Origin: Ornithinimicrobium sp.
GTDB taxonomy: Bacteria > Actinomycetota > Actinomycetes > Actinomycetales > Dermatophilaceae
Length of the DNA stretch: 8,524 nucleotides
Assembly (NCBI GenBank): GCA_030145965.1
Contig: JASKZT010000200.1
Span: 1 to 8,524 of the forward strand
Direction: 5' to 3'
The position numbers and the translations under genes were made by a program. A model generated the notes under the pieces. It had not been told where the DNA came from. It did no database searches and was given only the letters and a program-made list of their open reading frames with translations. Below are positions 1-6,183 of the stretch, piece by piece (within the stretch, counting starts at the first letter, position 1; every line of letters starts with the position of its first letter).

Positions 1-667
1 CGTGTCCCGGCGAGCAGGTGCGCGTCGTCGACGACGACCGTGCCGCCGAACAGGTCGAGCGCGCGCAGCAGCGACGGCCCGTCCGGCGGGTCGCTCCCGG
101 CGACCCGGACGACCGGTCCGCCCAGCCCGGACGCGACGGCGAGCAGCGCGCCGGAGACGCCGGAGCCGGAGGGGCCCAGCACGAGGAAGGGCGCGCCCGG
201 GCCGGGCAGGTCCTCCGCCTCGTCGCCACCGACGGCGAAGACGCCCCGAGCGGCGTCCACGGTCGTCGGCAGGGCCAGGACGCGTGGCGGGACCGGGCCG
301 GAGGGGCGGTCGGGCCAGGGGCGACCGGGCGCGGGCTCCAGGGCCTGCGCGACGAGACCGTCGTGCGTGCGGACCAGACGGCCGGGCGGCGGGTGGCGGG
401 GCACCTGGTGGGGTCTCAGCCCGGCCAGGGCGAGGTCGGCGGCGTCGTGGAGCGGCAGCACCCAGGTCTGCGGGAGACGTGGGCGAGCTGCCCGCGGCAT
501 ACCCGTGCAGGGTCGGGGCCGCGGAGGTGGATGCCCAGGTGCGCCAGAAGGTGACCCACCGTGGCGCCGTCCGGCGCCCTCACCACCACGTGCCGGGCGA
601 CAGGGCTGCGCGTCCCCGCCGCGGTGTCGGGCCCGGGCAGGGTCACCATCACTCTCACGCCCGCCAT
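1..667 (-). pseudogene. Remnant of an FtsK/SpoIIIE-type multi-ATPase protein, internally deleted and frameshifted, 3' end off the left edge
   Basis: Two pieces are visible on the minus strand. The first, from ATG 667 (or GTG 658), begins MAGVRVMVTLPGPD and continues with HVVVRAPDGATVGHLLAHLG, resembling the N-terminal segment of actinobacterial FtsK/SpoIIIE-type proteins; its frame stops at 416-418. The second lies in another frame (Met codon at 500 possible) and reads to the window edge. It contains LPLHDAADLALAGLRP followed by PPGRLV, typical of the end of an FtsK ATPase domain. Next come a Walker-A-like GPSGSGVSG with Val replacing the catalytic Lys (about 135-175) and a Walker-B-like TVVVDDAHLLAG (about 8-45), as in the degenerate third ATPase domain of this family. 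The FHA, membrane and main ATPase domains expected between the pieces are missing: only about 150 bp separate regions normally many hundreds of residues apart. No convincing ribosome-binding site precedes ATG 667. The family call is by motif recognition. A short intact protein starting at 500 is the alternative. Confidence 0.6.
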
Positions 668-698
668 GGTGCGTCCGGCGGGTCGGTGCCGTCGCTGC

Positions 699-725
699 TC
701 GTCCACAGCCTGAGGGCTGTCCACA
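699..725. other. Two DnaA-box-like 9-mers with an interleaved inverted repeat
   Basis: TCGTCCACA (699-707) and CTGTCCACA (717-725) each match 8 of 9 bases of the actinobacterial DnaA box TTGTCCACA, and they sit 18 bp apart in the same orientation. Between them is a perfect inverted repeat, ACAGCC-tgag-GGCTGT (705-720). The 8-mer GTCCACAG itself is directly repeated (701-708, 719-726). The site lies in the divergent region upstream of tadA. No origin is suggested, since the cluster is too small and the neighbourhood is wrong. It may be a regulatory site or coincidence in GC-rich DNA. Confidence 0.3.
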
Positions 726-727
726 GG

Positions 728-789
728 TTTGGTACGCGTTTGGTAAGGACTTGGCAAAGTCGCTTTACAGTGCGTCGTGCCGGTTGGTG
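728..789 (+). promoter_or_regulatory. 11-bp-phased direct-repeat array and likely promoter region of the tad operon
   Basis: TTTGGTA at 728-734 and 739-745 and CTTGGCA at 750-756 are spaced exactly 11 bp apart. A further TTGGTG (784-789) falls 33 bp after the third core, still in the same 11-bp register. This AT-richer stretch is the only such island between the divergent remnant gene and tadA. TACAGT at 766-771 fits the loose actinobacterial -10 pattern TAnnnT; no good -35 hexamer at standard spacing is evident, which would suit an activator-dependent promoter. Direct repeats at 11 bp are a hallmark of OmpR/PhoB-family response-regulator sites. Assignment to a particular regulator is not possible from sequence alone. 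Confidence 0.5.
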
Positions 790-855
790 CCATGGATCGG
801 CTGGGGAAAGCGGGGGCTTCCAGCGCTACCGAGGCCGAAGGGGAAGGACGAGGTC

Positions 856-2085
856 ATGCAGGGGACCGCTCTGCAGCTGCTCGAGGAGGACGTCCGCGAG
901 CTGATCCGACGACGCCGGCTCGACCCCGCGCGGGACGAGGCCGAGGTCAGGTCGCTCATCGGCGAGGTGCTCGACGACTACGACGACCGGTCCCTCGGCG
1001 GTGGCCTCGTGCCGCTGTCGGACCGCAGGGAGGCGCACCGGCTCCTGCTGGAGTCGGTGGCGGGGTTCGGGCCGCTGCAGCGCTACCTCGACGACCCGTC
1101 GGTGGAGGAGATCTGGATCAACGAGCCGAGCAAGGTCTTCGTCGCCCGTCACGGTCGGTCCGAGCTGACGTCCACCCTCCTCACGGAGCAGCAGGTCCAC
1201 GACCTGGTCGAGCGGATGCTGCGCAGCTCCGGCCGCCGGGTCGACCTCAGCAGCCCGTTCGTCGACGCCTCGCTGCCTGACGGCAGCCGGCTGCACGTGA
1301 CGATCCCCGACATCACCCGGAGGCACTGGGCCGTCAACATCCGCAAGTTCGTCGTCGCCGCCGACGACCTCGGTGACCTGGTCCGGCTGGGCAGCCTCAC
1401 CACGACGGCCGCGCGCTTCCTCGAGGCGGCGGTCGTCAGCGGGCTCAACGTCCTGGTCGCGGGCGGCACCCAGGCGGGAAAGACCACCATGCTCAACTGC
1501 CTGGCCGCCGCCGTCCCCGCGCAGGAACGGGTGGTCACCTGCGAGGAGGTCTTCGAGCTCAAGGTCAACCTGCGCGACGTCGCCGCGATGCAGTGCCGGC
1601 AGGCGAGCCTGGAGGGCAGCGGCGAGGTGCCGCTGCGCCGGCTCGTCAAGGAGGCCCTGCGGATGCGTCCCGGGCGGATCATCGTGGGCGAGGTCCGGCA
1701 GGAGGAGAGCTTGGACCTGCTCATCGCGCTCAACAGCGGGCTGCCCGGCATGGCGACCGTGCACGCCAACAGCGCCCGCGAGGCCGTGACGAAGATGTGC
1801 ACCCTGCCGCTGCTGGCCGGGCCCAACGTGTCCTCCAGCTTCGTCGTCCCCACCGTCGCGGCCTCGATCGACATCGTCGTCCACCTGGGCCTGGAGGCCG
1901 ACGGCCAGCGACGCGTCCGCGAGATCGTCGCCCTGCCCGGCCGCGTCGAGGGCGACGTCGTCGAGATCGCCGACCTCTACCGTCGCCGCGACGGCCAGCT
2001 GGTGCGGGCCGACGGCTACCCGCCGCACGAGGAGCGCTTCACCCGCGCCGACTTCGACCTGCGTGCCCTGCTGAGGGCCGCCTGA
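856..2085 (+). CDS. tadA: TadA/CpaF-family Tad pilus assembly ATPase
   Basis: A 409-residue GspE/VirB11-superfamily secretion ATPase, expected to form a cytoplasmic hexamer that powers Tad (type IVc) pilus assembly through TadB and TadC. The N-terminal region (about 1-150) carries the family's conserved GFGPLQRYLDDPSVEEIWIN stretch. The ATPase core follows, with Walker A GGTQAGKTT at residues 203-211 (Lys209), an Asp-box VVTCEEVFEL, Walker B RIIVGEVR with Glu279, and a His-box ATVHANS with His303. Length is normal for the family. The start at 856 has AAGGA seven bases upstream; the frame is open much further upstream, but that region overlaps the divergent control DNA and codes nothing recognisable. 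The Walker A differs from the commoner GGTGSGKTT (Q-A for G-S), while all catalytic residues are kept. The stop overlaps the start of tadB by one base (TGATG), implying coupled translation. Confidence 0.93.
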   Translation: MQGTALQLLEEDVRELIRRRRLDPARDEAEVRSLIGEVLDDYDDRSLGGGLVPLSDRREAHRLLLESVAGFGPLQRYLDDPSVEEIWINEPSKVFVARHGRSELTSTLLTEQQVHDLVERMLRSSGRRVDLSSPFVDASLPDGSRLHVTIPDITRRHWAVNIRKFVVAADDLGDLVRLGSLTTTAARFLEAAVVSGLNVLVAGGTQAGKTTMLNCLAAAVPAQERVVTCEEVFELKVNLRDVAAMQCRQASLEGSGEVPLRRLVKEALRMRPGRIIVGEVRQEESLDLLIALNSGLPGMATVHANSAREAVTKMCTLPLLAGPNVSSSFVVPTVAASIDIVVHLGLEADGQRRVREIVALPGRVEGDVVEIADLYRRRDGQLVRADGYPPHEERFTRADFDLRALLRAA

Positions 2086-2951
2086 TGGTCGGCGCCGTCT
2101 GGGGCCTGGTCCTGGGGGTGGGGCTGGCCAGCATCTGGTGGTCGTTCTGGCCGCGCGAGCAGCGGGTGAGCACCCGCATGAGCCGCGCACGCATCGAGCG
2201 CCTCGGCGACGAGATCGTGCTGGCCGGCGTGCGCGGCCTCGGACCGCGCACCCTGCTCGGCTTCTGCGTGGCCCTCGCCGTGGTCGTGCTCCTCCTCGTC
2301 GTGGCGGTGACCGGGGTCTGGGCCATCGGCCTGTGCTTCGCCGCGATGGCGGCCTGGGCACCCCTGGCGGTCGTCCGCTCCCGTGCCCGACGCCGCCGGG
2401 GCCGGCTGCGCGACGTGTGGCCGGACGCCGTCGACCACGTGCACTCGGCGGTCCGGGCCGGCCTGGCGCTGCCGGAGGCGCTCGTGCAGCTGGGGGAGCG
2501 CGGTCCCGAGGAGCTGCGGCCCCAGTTCCTCGAGTTCACCCACGACTACCGGGCGAGCGGCCGCTTCTCGGAGTCGCTCGACCGGCTGAAGGACCGGCTG
2601 TCCGACCCCGTCGCGGACCGGCTCGTGGAGGCCCTGCGGATCGCCCGCGACGTCGGCGGCACGGACCTGGGCCGGGTGCTGCGGACCCTGTCCGCCTTCC
2701 TGCGCGAGGACGCCCGCGCCCGGGCCGAGCTCGAGGCCCGCCAGTCGTGGACGGTCAACGCCGCCCGGCTCGCCATGGCGGCTCCGTGGGCGGTGCTGCT
2801 CCTGCTCGCGACCCGGGGGACGACGCTGGACGCCTACGGGACGCCGGCCGGTGCGGTCGTCCTCGCCGTGGGGGCCGGGATGACGGTGGTGGCCTACCGG
2901 CTGATGGTGACGATCGGGCGCCTGCCCGAGGAGCAGAGGGTGCTGCGGTGA
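2085..2951 (+). CDS. tadB: TadB-like inner-membrane platform protein (T2SSF domain)
   Basis: A 288-residue integral membrane protein of the GspF/TadB group, which with TadC forms the inner-membrane platform acted on by the TadA ATPase. Hydrophobic segments lie at about residues 3-22, 56-97 (probably two helices), 219-233 and 243-265. Between them, residues about 110-215 form the cytoplasmic T2SSF helical domain, with the family-typical WPDAVDHVHSAVRAGLALPE and the later ALRIARDVGGTDLGRVL. The ATG overlaps the tadA stop by one base and has GAGGG seven bases upstream inside tadA. The gene ends in a four-base GTGA overlap with tadC. Order tadA-tadB-tadC and size support TadB rather than TadC. 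Confidence 0.9.
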   Translation: MVGAVWGLVLGVGLASIWWSFWPREQRVSTRMSRARIERLGDEIVLAGVRGLGPRTLLGFCVALAVVVLLLVVAVTGVWAIGLCFAAMAAWAPLAVVRSRARRRRGRLRDVWPDAVDHVHSAVRAGLALPEALVQLGERGPEELRPQFLEFTHDYRASGRFSESLDRLKDRLSDPVADRLVEALRIARDVGGTDLGRVLRTLSAFLREDARARAELEARQSWTVNAARLAMAAPWAVLLLLATRGTTLDAYGTPAGAVVLAVGAGMTVVAYRLMVTIGRLPEEQRVLR

Positions 2952-3880
2952 GCGGCCCCGAGTGGAGCGCCGTCGTCCTCGGGATGGCTCTGTCCTGCGG
3001 GCTCCTGCTCGTCCATGCGGGCCTGCCGCTCGCCCGCCGCACCGACCTCGCGGCGCGGATCGAGCCCTACCTCGACCACGCGCCGGAGCGCTCTCGGCTG
3101 CTCGGGGCCGATGACCGCCGGCCGTGGAGGTTCGGCGAGCTGACCGAGCCCCTGGCCCGCCGGGGGGCGGCCGCGCTGGGCCGGCTGCTCGGTGGCGCCG
3201 AGTCGGTGCGCTCGCGCCAGCTGAGGGCCGGTCTGGCACCGGACGTCGACGGCTTCCGCATCCAGCAGGTGCTCTGGGGAGCGGGCGCCGCGGTCCTGGC
3301 GGCCGCGGTCGGGTCCGTGCTCTGGTGGAGCCGCGGGGCCAGCGTGGTGGCGCTGGGCGTGCTGGTGGGCTGCGCCTTCCTCGGGGGTGCCGTCGCGCGG
3401 GACACCTTCCTCGGCCGGGCGGCGGGGCGACGCGAGCGTGTCATCATGGCCGAGTTCCCGGCCGTGGCCGAGCTGCTCGCCCTCTCGGTGACCGCGGGGG
3501 AAGGGACCGTGCAGGCGCTCGAGCGGGTGGCCGGGCGCTCCTCGGGACAGCTGGCCCAGGAGCTCCAGATCTGCCTCGCGGACGCCCGGACCGGTGCCAG
3601 CCTGCCCGAGGCCCTGCAGGGGCTGAGCCGCCGCACCGGGCTGGGCCCCATCGTCCGCTTCGTCGACGGCCTCGTCGTGGCGATCCAGCGAGGCACCCCG
3701 CTCGGGGAGATCCTGCGGGCCCAGGCGGCGGACGCCCGGGAGGCGGCCCGCCAGGGTCTGATCGAGGAGGGTGGCCGTCGGGAGATCACGATGATGGTCC
3801 CGGTGGTCTTCCTCGTCCTGCCCGTGACCGTGCTCTTCGCCGTGTTCCCGGGGGTGACCATGCTGCGCATCACGCTCTGA
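2948..3880 (+). CDS. tadC: TadC-like inner-membrane platform protein (T2SSF domain)
   Basis: A 310-residue membrane protein, second member of the GspF-like pair that anchors Tad pilus assembly. Predicted membrane helices are at about 8-27, 107-126, 130-150 and 282-301. The T2SSF domain covers about 165-280, beginning MAEFPAVAELLALSVTAGEG and including a second family-typical segment, ADARTGASLPEALQGL. The C-terminus ends in a hydrophobic helix, VVFLVLPVTVLFAVFPGV, as usual for TadC. The GTG start at 2948 overlaps the tadB stop (GTGA) and has GAGGG seven bases before it. It is followed by an 86-bp gap before the pilin-like gene, the only real break inside the locus. Confidence 0.9.
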   Translation: MSGPEWSAVVLGMALSCGLLLVHAGLPLARRTDLAARIEPYLDHAPERSRLLGADDRRPWRFGELTEPLARRGAAALGRLLGGAESVRSRQLRAGLAPDVDGFRIQQVLWGAGAAVLAAAVGSVLWWSRGASVVALGVLVGCAFLGGAVARDTFLGRAAGRRERVIMAEFPAVAELLALSVTAGEGTVQALERVAGRSSGQLAQELQICLADARTGASLPEALQGLSRRTGLGPIVRFVDGLVVAIQRGTPLGEILRAQAADAREAARQGLIEEGGRREITMMVPVVFLVLPVTVLFAVFPGVTMLRITL

Positions 3881-3912
3881 GCCGCGCTCCACCCGCCCGG
3901 GGCGCACGGCTC
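3879..3912 (+). other. Hairpin in the tadC to pilin-like gene gap
   Basis: GAGCCG (3879-3884, overlapping the tadC stop) pairs with CGGCTC (3907-3912), and the inner CGC/GCG can extend the stem past a two-base bulge. No T-tract follows, so this is not a classical intrinsic terminator. A role as partial terminator or mRNA-processing/stabilising element separating the assembly genes from the pilin genes is inference only; GC-rich DNA forms such stems by chance. Confidence 0.3.
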
Positions 3913-3966
3913 GACGCCGCCCCCAGGACGGACGCATCGACGACGACGACACGAAAGGACACCGAC

Positions 3967-4188
3967 ATGCGACGCACCACCCTCCGGCCCGCGAGCCTTC
4001 CCGCGCTCACCGGCGCACCACTCATCCTGAGGCTGCGCGGCTGGGTCGCCCAGCCCGAGCGCGGGGACGTCCCCGGCTGGGTGCTCATCACGATCATGAC
4101 CGCCGGTCTCGTGGCCGCGCTGTGGCTCGTGGCCGAGCCGCTCCTGACCGGGCTGTTCTCCGACGCGGTCTCCAGCGTCGGCGGCTGA
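3967..4188 (+). CDS. Small Flp-position pilin-like membrane protein
   Basis: A 73-residue protein in the place where Flp-type pilins (DUF4244 in many actinobacteria) sit in Tad loci: after tadC and before the TadE-like genes. It has a basic N-terminus, then ERGDVPGWVLITIMTAGLV, with one hydrophobic helix at about 37-57 and a short polar tail. The RG (Arg32-Gly33) before the hydrophobic segment aligns with the RG of the two following TadE-like proteins, suggesting processing by a prepilin peptidase after Gly33. The residue at +5 is Trp where Flp pilins normally have Glu, so ordinary Flp identity is not proven. The start is well supported by AAAGGA (3954-3959), the best ribosome-binding site of the locus, consistent with high expression. 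It could be the pilus subunit or an accessory membrane peptide. Confidence 0.75.
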   Translation: MRRTTLRPASLPALTGAPLILRLRGWVAQPERGDVPGWVLITIMTAGLVAALWLVAEPLLTGLFSDAVSSVGG

Positions 4189-4199
4189 GCCGCGGCGCC

Positions 4200-4580
4200 G
4201 TGCTGGGGGCGCGCGACCGGGGCGCCGCCGTCTCGGAGTTCGCCATGCTGGCGGGGCTGGTGTGCCTCGTCATGCTGGCCGCCGCGCAGCTCGCGCTCGC
4301 CCTGCACCTGCACAACACCGCCACCGCGCACGTGATCGAGGGGGCCCGTCACGGTGCGCGCGCCGACTCCTCGCCCGCCGAGGGCGCCGAGCGGGCGCGG
4401 CAGCTGCTCGAGCAGAGCCTGCCCGGGACCGGTGGGGTAAGCGTGACGGCGGGGCGGACGACGGTCGAGGGGGTGGAGGTGGTGCAGGTCTCCGCCTCGC
4501 TCGCCCTACCGGTCTTAGGCCCGTTCGGGCCGGCCGAGGCCATGACGGTCACCGGCCAGGCCTACGCGGAGGACCAGTGA
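4200..4580 (+). CDS. TadE-like pseudopilin
   Basis: A 126-residue minor pilin-like protein. The N-terminus carries a type IV prepilin-like motif, G8-AAVSE with Glu13 at +5, then a hydrophobic helix (about 14-36) with LCxxx-type small residues and a soluble region that would lie outside the membrane. TadE/TadF pseudopilins are cleaved by the Tad prepilin peptidase and help pilus assembly or initiation. The GTG at 4200 is chosen because it directly precedes the RG-AAVSE motif; no clear ribosome-binding site is seen, and the flp-position stop lies 11 bases upstream, so translation is probably coupled and the start is less certain than its neighbours. A single TTA leucine codon sits at 4515-4517, the only one I found in any coding region of the window. 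The 3' end overlaps the next gene by four bases (GTGA). Confidence 0.82.
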   Translation: MLGARDRGAAVSEFAMLAGLVCLVMLAAAQLALALHLHNTATAHVIEGARHGARADSSPAEGAERARQLLEQSLPGTGGVSVTAGRTTVEGVEVVQVSASLALPVLGPFGPAEAMTVTGQAYAEDQ

Positions 4581-5053
4581 GCGCGCCGGCCCTCGCGTCG
4601 ACCGCGAGGTCGCGCAGGACCGCGGCCCGGCGGGAGCGCGGCGCGATGACCGTGGAGGTGGCCTTCCTGCTCGTCCTGCTCGTCGTGCCCCTCTTCTACC
4701 TCGTCGCCACCCTCGGTCGTGCCCAGGCAGGGGCGTATGCCGCGTCCGCGGCGGCTCGCGAGGCCGGCCGCACCTACGTGACCGCGGACGACGTCGGCTC
4801 GGCCGGAGCCAGGGCGCAGGCCGCGGCACGGCTCGTGCTCGACGCGCACGGCTTCGCGCCGACGGACGGGACGGTGGCCGTGACGTGCGACGAGGCCGAC
4901 TGCCTCAGCCCGGGAGGTCGGGTGGTGGTGGAGGCCACCGTGGAGGTGCCGCTGCCGCTGGTCCCCGACTTCATGCGCGGCGCCGTGCCGACCTCGATGA
5001 CGCTCTCCTCGAGCCACGTCGAGGCGGTCGACGAGTTCCGGGGGTCCGGATGA
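4577..5053 (+). CDS. Second TadE/TadF-like pseudopilin
   Basis: A 158-residue pseudopilin. After an Arg-rich leader of about 22 residues comes the processing motif RG22-AMTVE with Glu27 at +5, then a hydrophobic helix (about 28-46) and a helical AASAAAREAGRTYVTADD segment typical of TadE/TadF proteins. The outer domain has a close cysteine pair, Cys104 and Cys109 (CDEADC), which could form a disulfide outside the membrane. The GTG start at 4577 overlaps the preceding stop and has GGAGG (4568-4572) four bases upstream. An internal ATG at 4646 lies inside the processing motif and would remove the leader, so it is disfavoured. The gene ends in an ATGA overlap with the next one. Confidence 0.82.
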   Translation: MSAPALASTARSRRTAARRERGAMTVEVAFLLVLLVVPLFYLVATLGRAQAGAYAASAAAREAGRTYVTADDVGSAGARAQAAARLVLDAHGFAPTDGTVAVTCDEADCLSPGGRVVVEATVEVPLPLVPDFMRGAVPTSMTLSSSHVEAVDEFRGSG

Positions 5054-5502
5054 GGTGGACCCGCGACGAGTCTGGCCAGGTCGGCCTGCTCCTCATCGGC
5101 CTGGTCACGCTCTGCCTGGCCATCGTCATGGCGGTGGTGGGCGTCACGTCGGTGCAGCTGGCCCGGATCAACGTGCTGGACGCCGCGGACGCGGCGGCGC
5201 TGGATGCCAGCGACGCGCTCGACCCCGACCGCGCCTACTCCGAGGGCGTCTCGACGGGGGTCCCGCTCACCGACGGCTCCGTGATGGAGGCCGCGACCGA
5301 GCACCTCGCGCAGCGGGACCTGCCGACCCGGCTCCTGGACTGGCAGGTCGCCCCGGGCACCGGCACGCCGGACGGTCGCACCGCGGTCGTCGTCGTCAGC
5401 GGCACGGCCCGCATCCCGGTGCTCACGCCGCTGCTCGACCAGCTCGGGGGCGGGGTCCGCGTCACGATGACCTCGTCGGCCCGCAGCGACGTCGAGCCCT
5501 GA
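5050..5502 (+). CDS. TadG-like / Rv3654c-type pilus-associated protein
   Basis: A 150-residue protein with a short charged N-terminus (RDESGQ), one membrane helix at about 11-33, and then the family-typical SVQLARINVLDAADAAALDAS segment, which resembles the start of TadG and of actinobacterial helicase/secretion-neighbourhood proteins such as Rv3654c. The rest (about 60-150) is a small predicted extracytoplasmic domain; no von Willebrand domain is present, so it is far shorter than full TadG. The ATG at 5050 overlaps the previous stop (ATGA), with a GGGGG tract five bases upstream. It is the last pilus gene, and its exact role in Tad assembly is not established. Confidence 0.78.
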   Translation: MRWTRDESGQVGLLLIGLVTLCLAIVMAVVGVTSVQLARINVLDAADAAALDASDALDPDRAYSEGVSTGVPLTDGSVMEAATEHLAQRDLPTRLLDWQVAPGTGTPDGRTAVVVVSGTARIPVLTPLLDQLGGGVRVTMTSSARSDVEP

Positions 5503-5522
5503 GGCCGGGGAGGATGGGCGCC

Positions 5523-6179
5523 ATGCGGAACATCACCACCGAGGCCTTCGAGGCCGTCCTGTTCGACAACGACGGCACCCTGACCGACTCGACCGCCGCC
5601 GTCGAGCGGTCCTGGCTCGCCTGGGCGGTCGAGCACGGCGTGCCCGCCGAGAGCCTCGCGCCCTACCACGGCGTCCCGACCCGCAGCATCGTCGAGGCCG
5701 TCGTGCCGGGGCACGTCGACGTGGCGCTCGCGACCGCCGACATCGACGCGCGCGAGCTCGCCGACCTGGAGGGGGTCGTGGCGCTGGCGGGCGCGGCGCA
5801 CGCGCTCGCGGTGGTGGGGGAGAGGGCCGCGATCGTCACCTCGGCCAGCAGCGAGCTCGCGGCGCTGCGGCTCCAGGCCGCCCGGCTGCCGTCGCCCCAG
5901 GTGCTCGTCACGGCCGACGACATCACCCGGGGCAAGCCGGACCCTCAGCCCTTCCTCGTGGCCGCCGAACGGCTCGGCGTCGACCCGGCGCGCTGCCTCG
6001 TCGTCGAGGACGCGCCGGCTGGGCTGCGCGCCGGGCGCGCCGCGGGGGCGGCCACCCTCGCCGTCACGTCGACGAGCAGCGCCGCAGCGCTGGAGCCGCT
6101 GGCCGACCTCGTCGTCGCCGACCTCTCCCGCGTCGAGTGGCGGCTGGGTGACGACGGTGTGCGGCTCGCCCTACGGTGA
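5523..6179 (+). CDS. HAD-family hydrolase (subfamily IA phosphatase)
   Basis: A 218-residue haloacid dehalogenase-superfamily protein, most likely a small-molecule phosphatase (sugar-phosphate or phosphoglycolate type; substrate not predictable). All four HAD motifs are visible: motif I FDNDGTLTDS with nucleophile Asp15 and Asp17, motif II VTSAS with Thr106, motif III RGKPDP with Lys138, and motif IV VVEDAPAG with Glu162-Asp163. A helical cap lies between motifs I and II (about 22-90) and is short. ATG 5523 is preferred over ATG 5514 because GGGGAGG (5507-5513) lies nine bases before 5523 but abuts 5514. It begins 20 bp after the last tad gene and could be cotranscribed, though no functional link is evident. 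It converges with the next gene, with four bases between the stops. Confidence 0.88.
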   Translation: MRNITTEAFEAVLFDNDGTLTDSTAAVERSWLAWAVEHGVPAESLAPYHGVPTRSIVEAVVPGHVDVALATADIDARELADLEGVVALAGAAHALAVVGERAAIVTSASSELAALRLQAARLPSPQVLVTADDITRGKPDPQPFLVAAERLGVDPARCLVVEDAPAGLRAGRAAGAATLAVTSTSSAAALEPLADLVVADLSRVEWRLGDDGVRLALR

Positions 6180-6183
6180 GGGG

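Noticed and set aside
756..766. AAAG-tcg-CTTT inverted repeat near the tad promoter
   Set aside because: Four-base arms are too short to support as an operator on their own; the 11-bp direct repeats are the stronger signal.
40..855. In-frame upstream extension of tadA
   Set aside because: The extension is open only because of high GC, runs across the divergent control region and remnant gene, and has no TadA-like content; ATG 856 has a good ribosome-binding site.
826..2361. Long open frame antisense to tadA and tadB
   Set aside because: Low-complexity composition typical of frames opposite GC-rich genes; no family motifs, no ribosome-binding site, and the plus strand encodes clear TadA and TadB.
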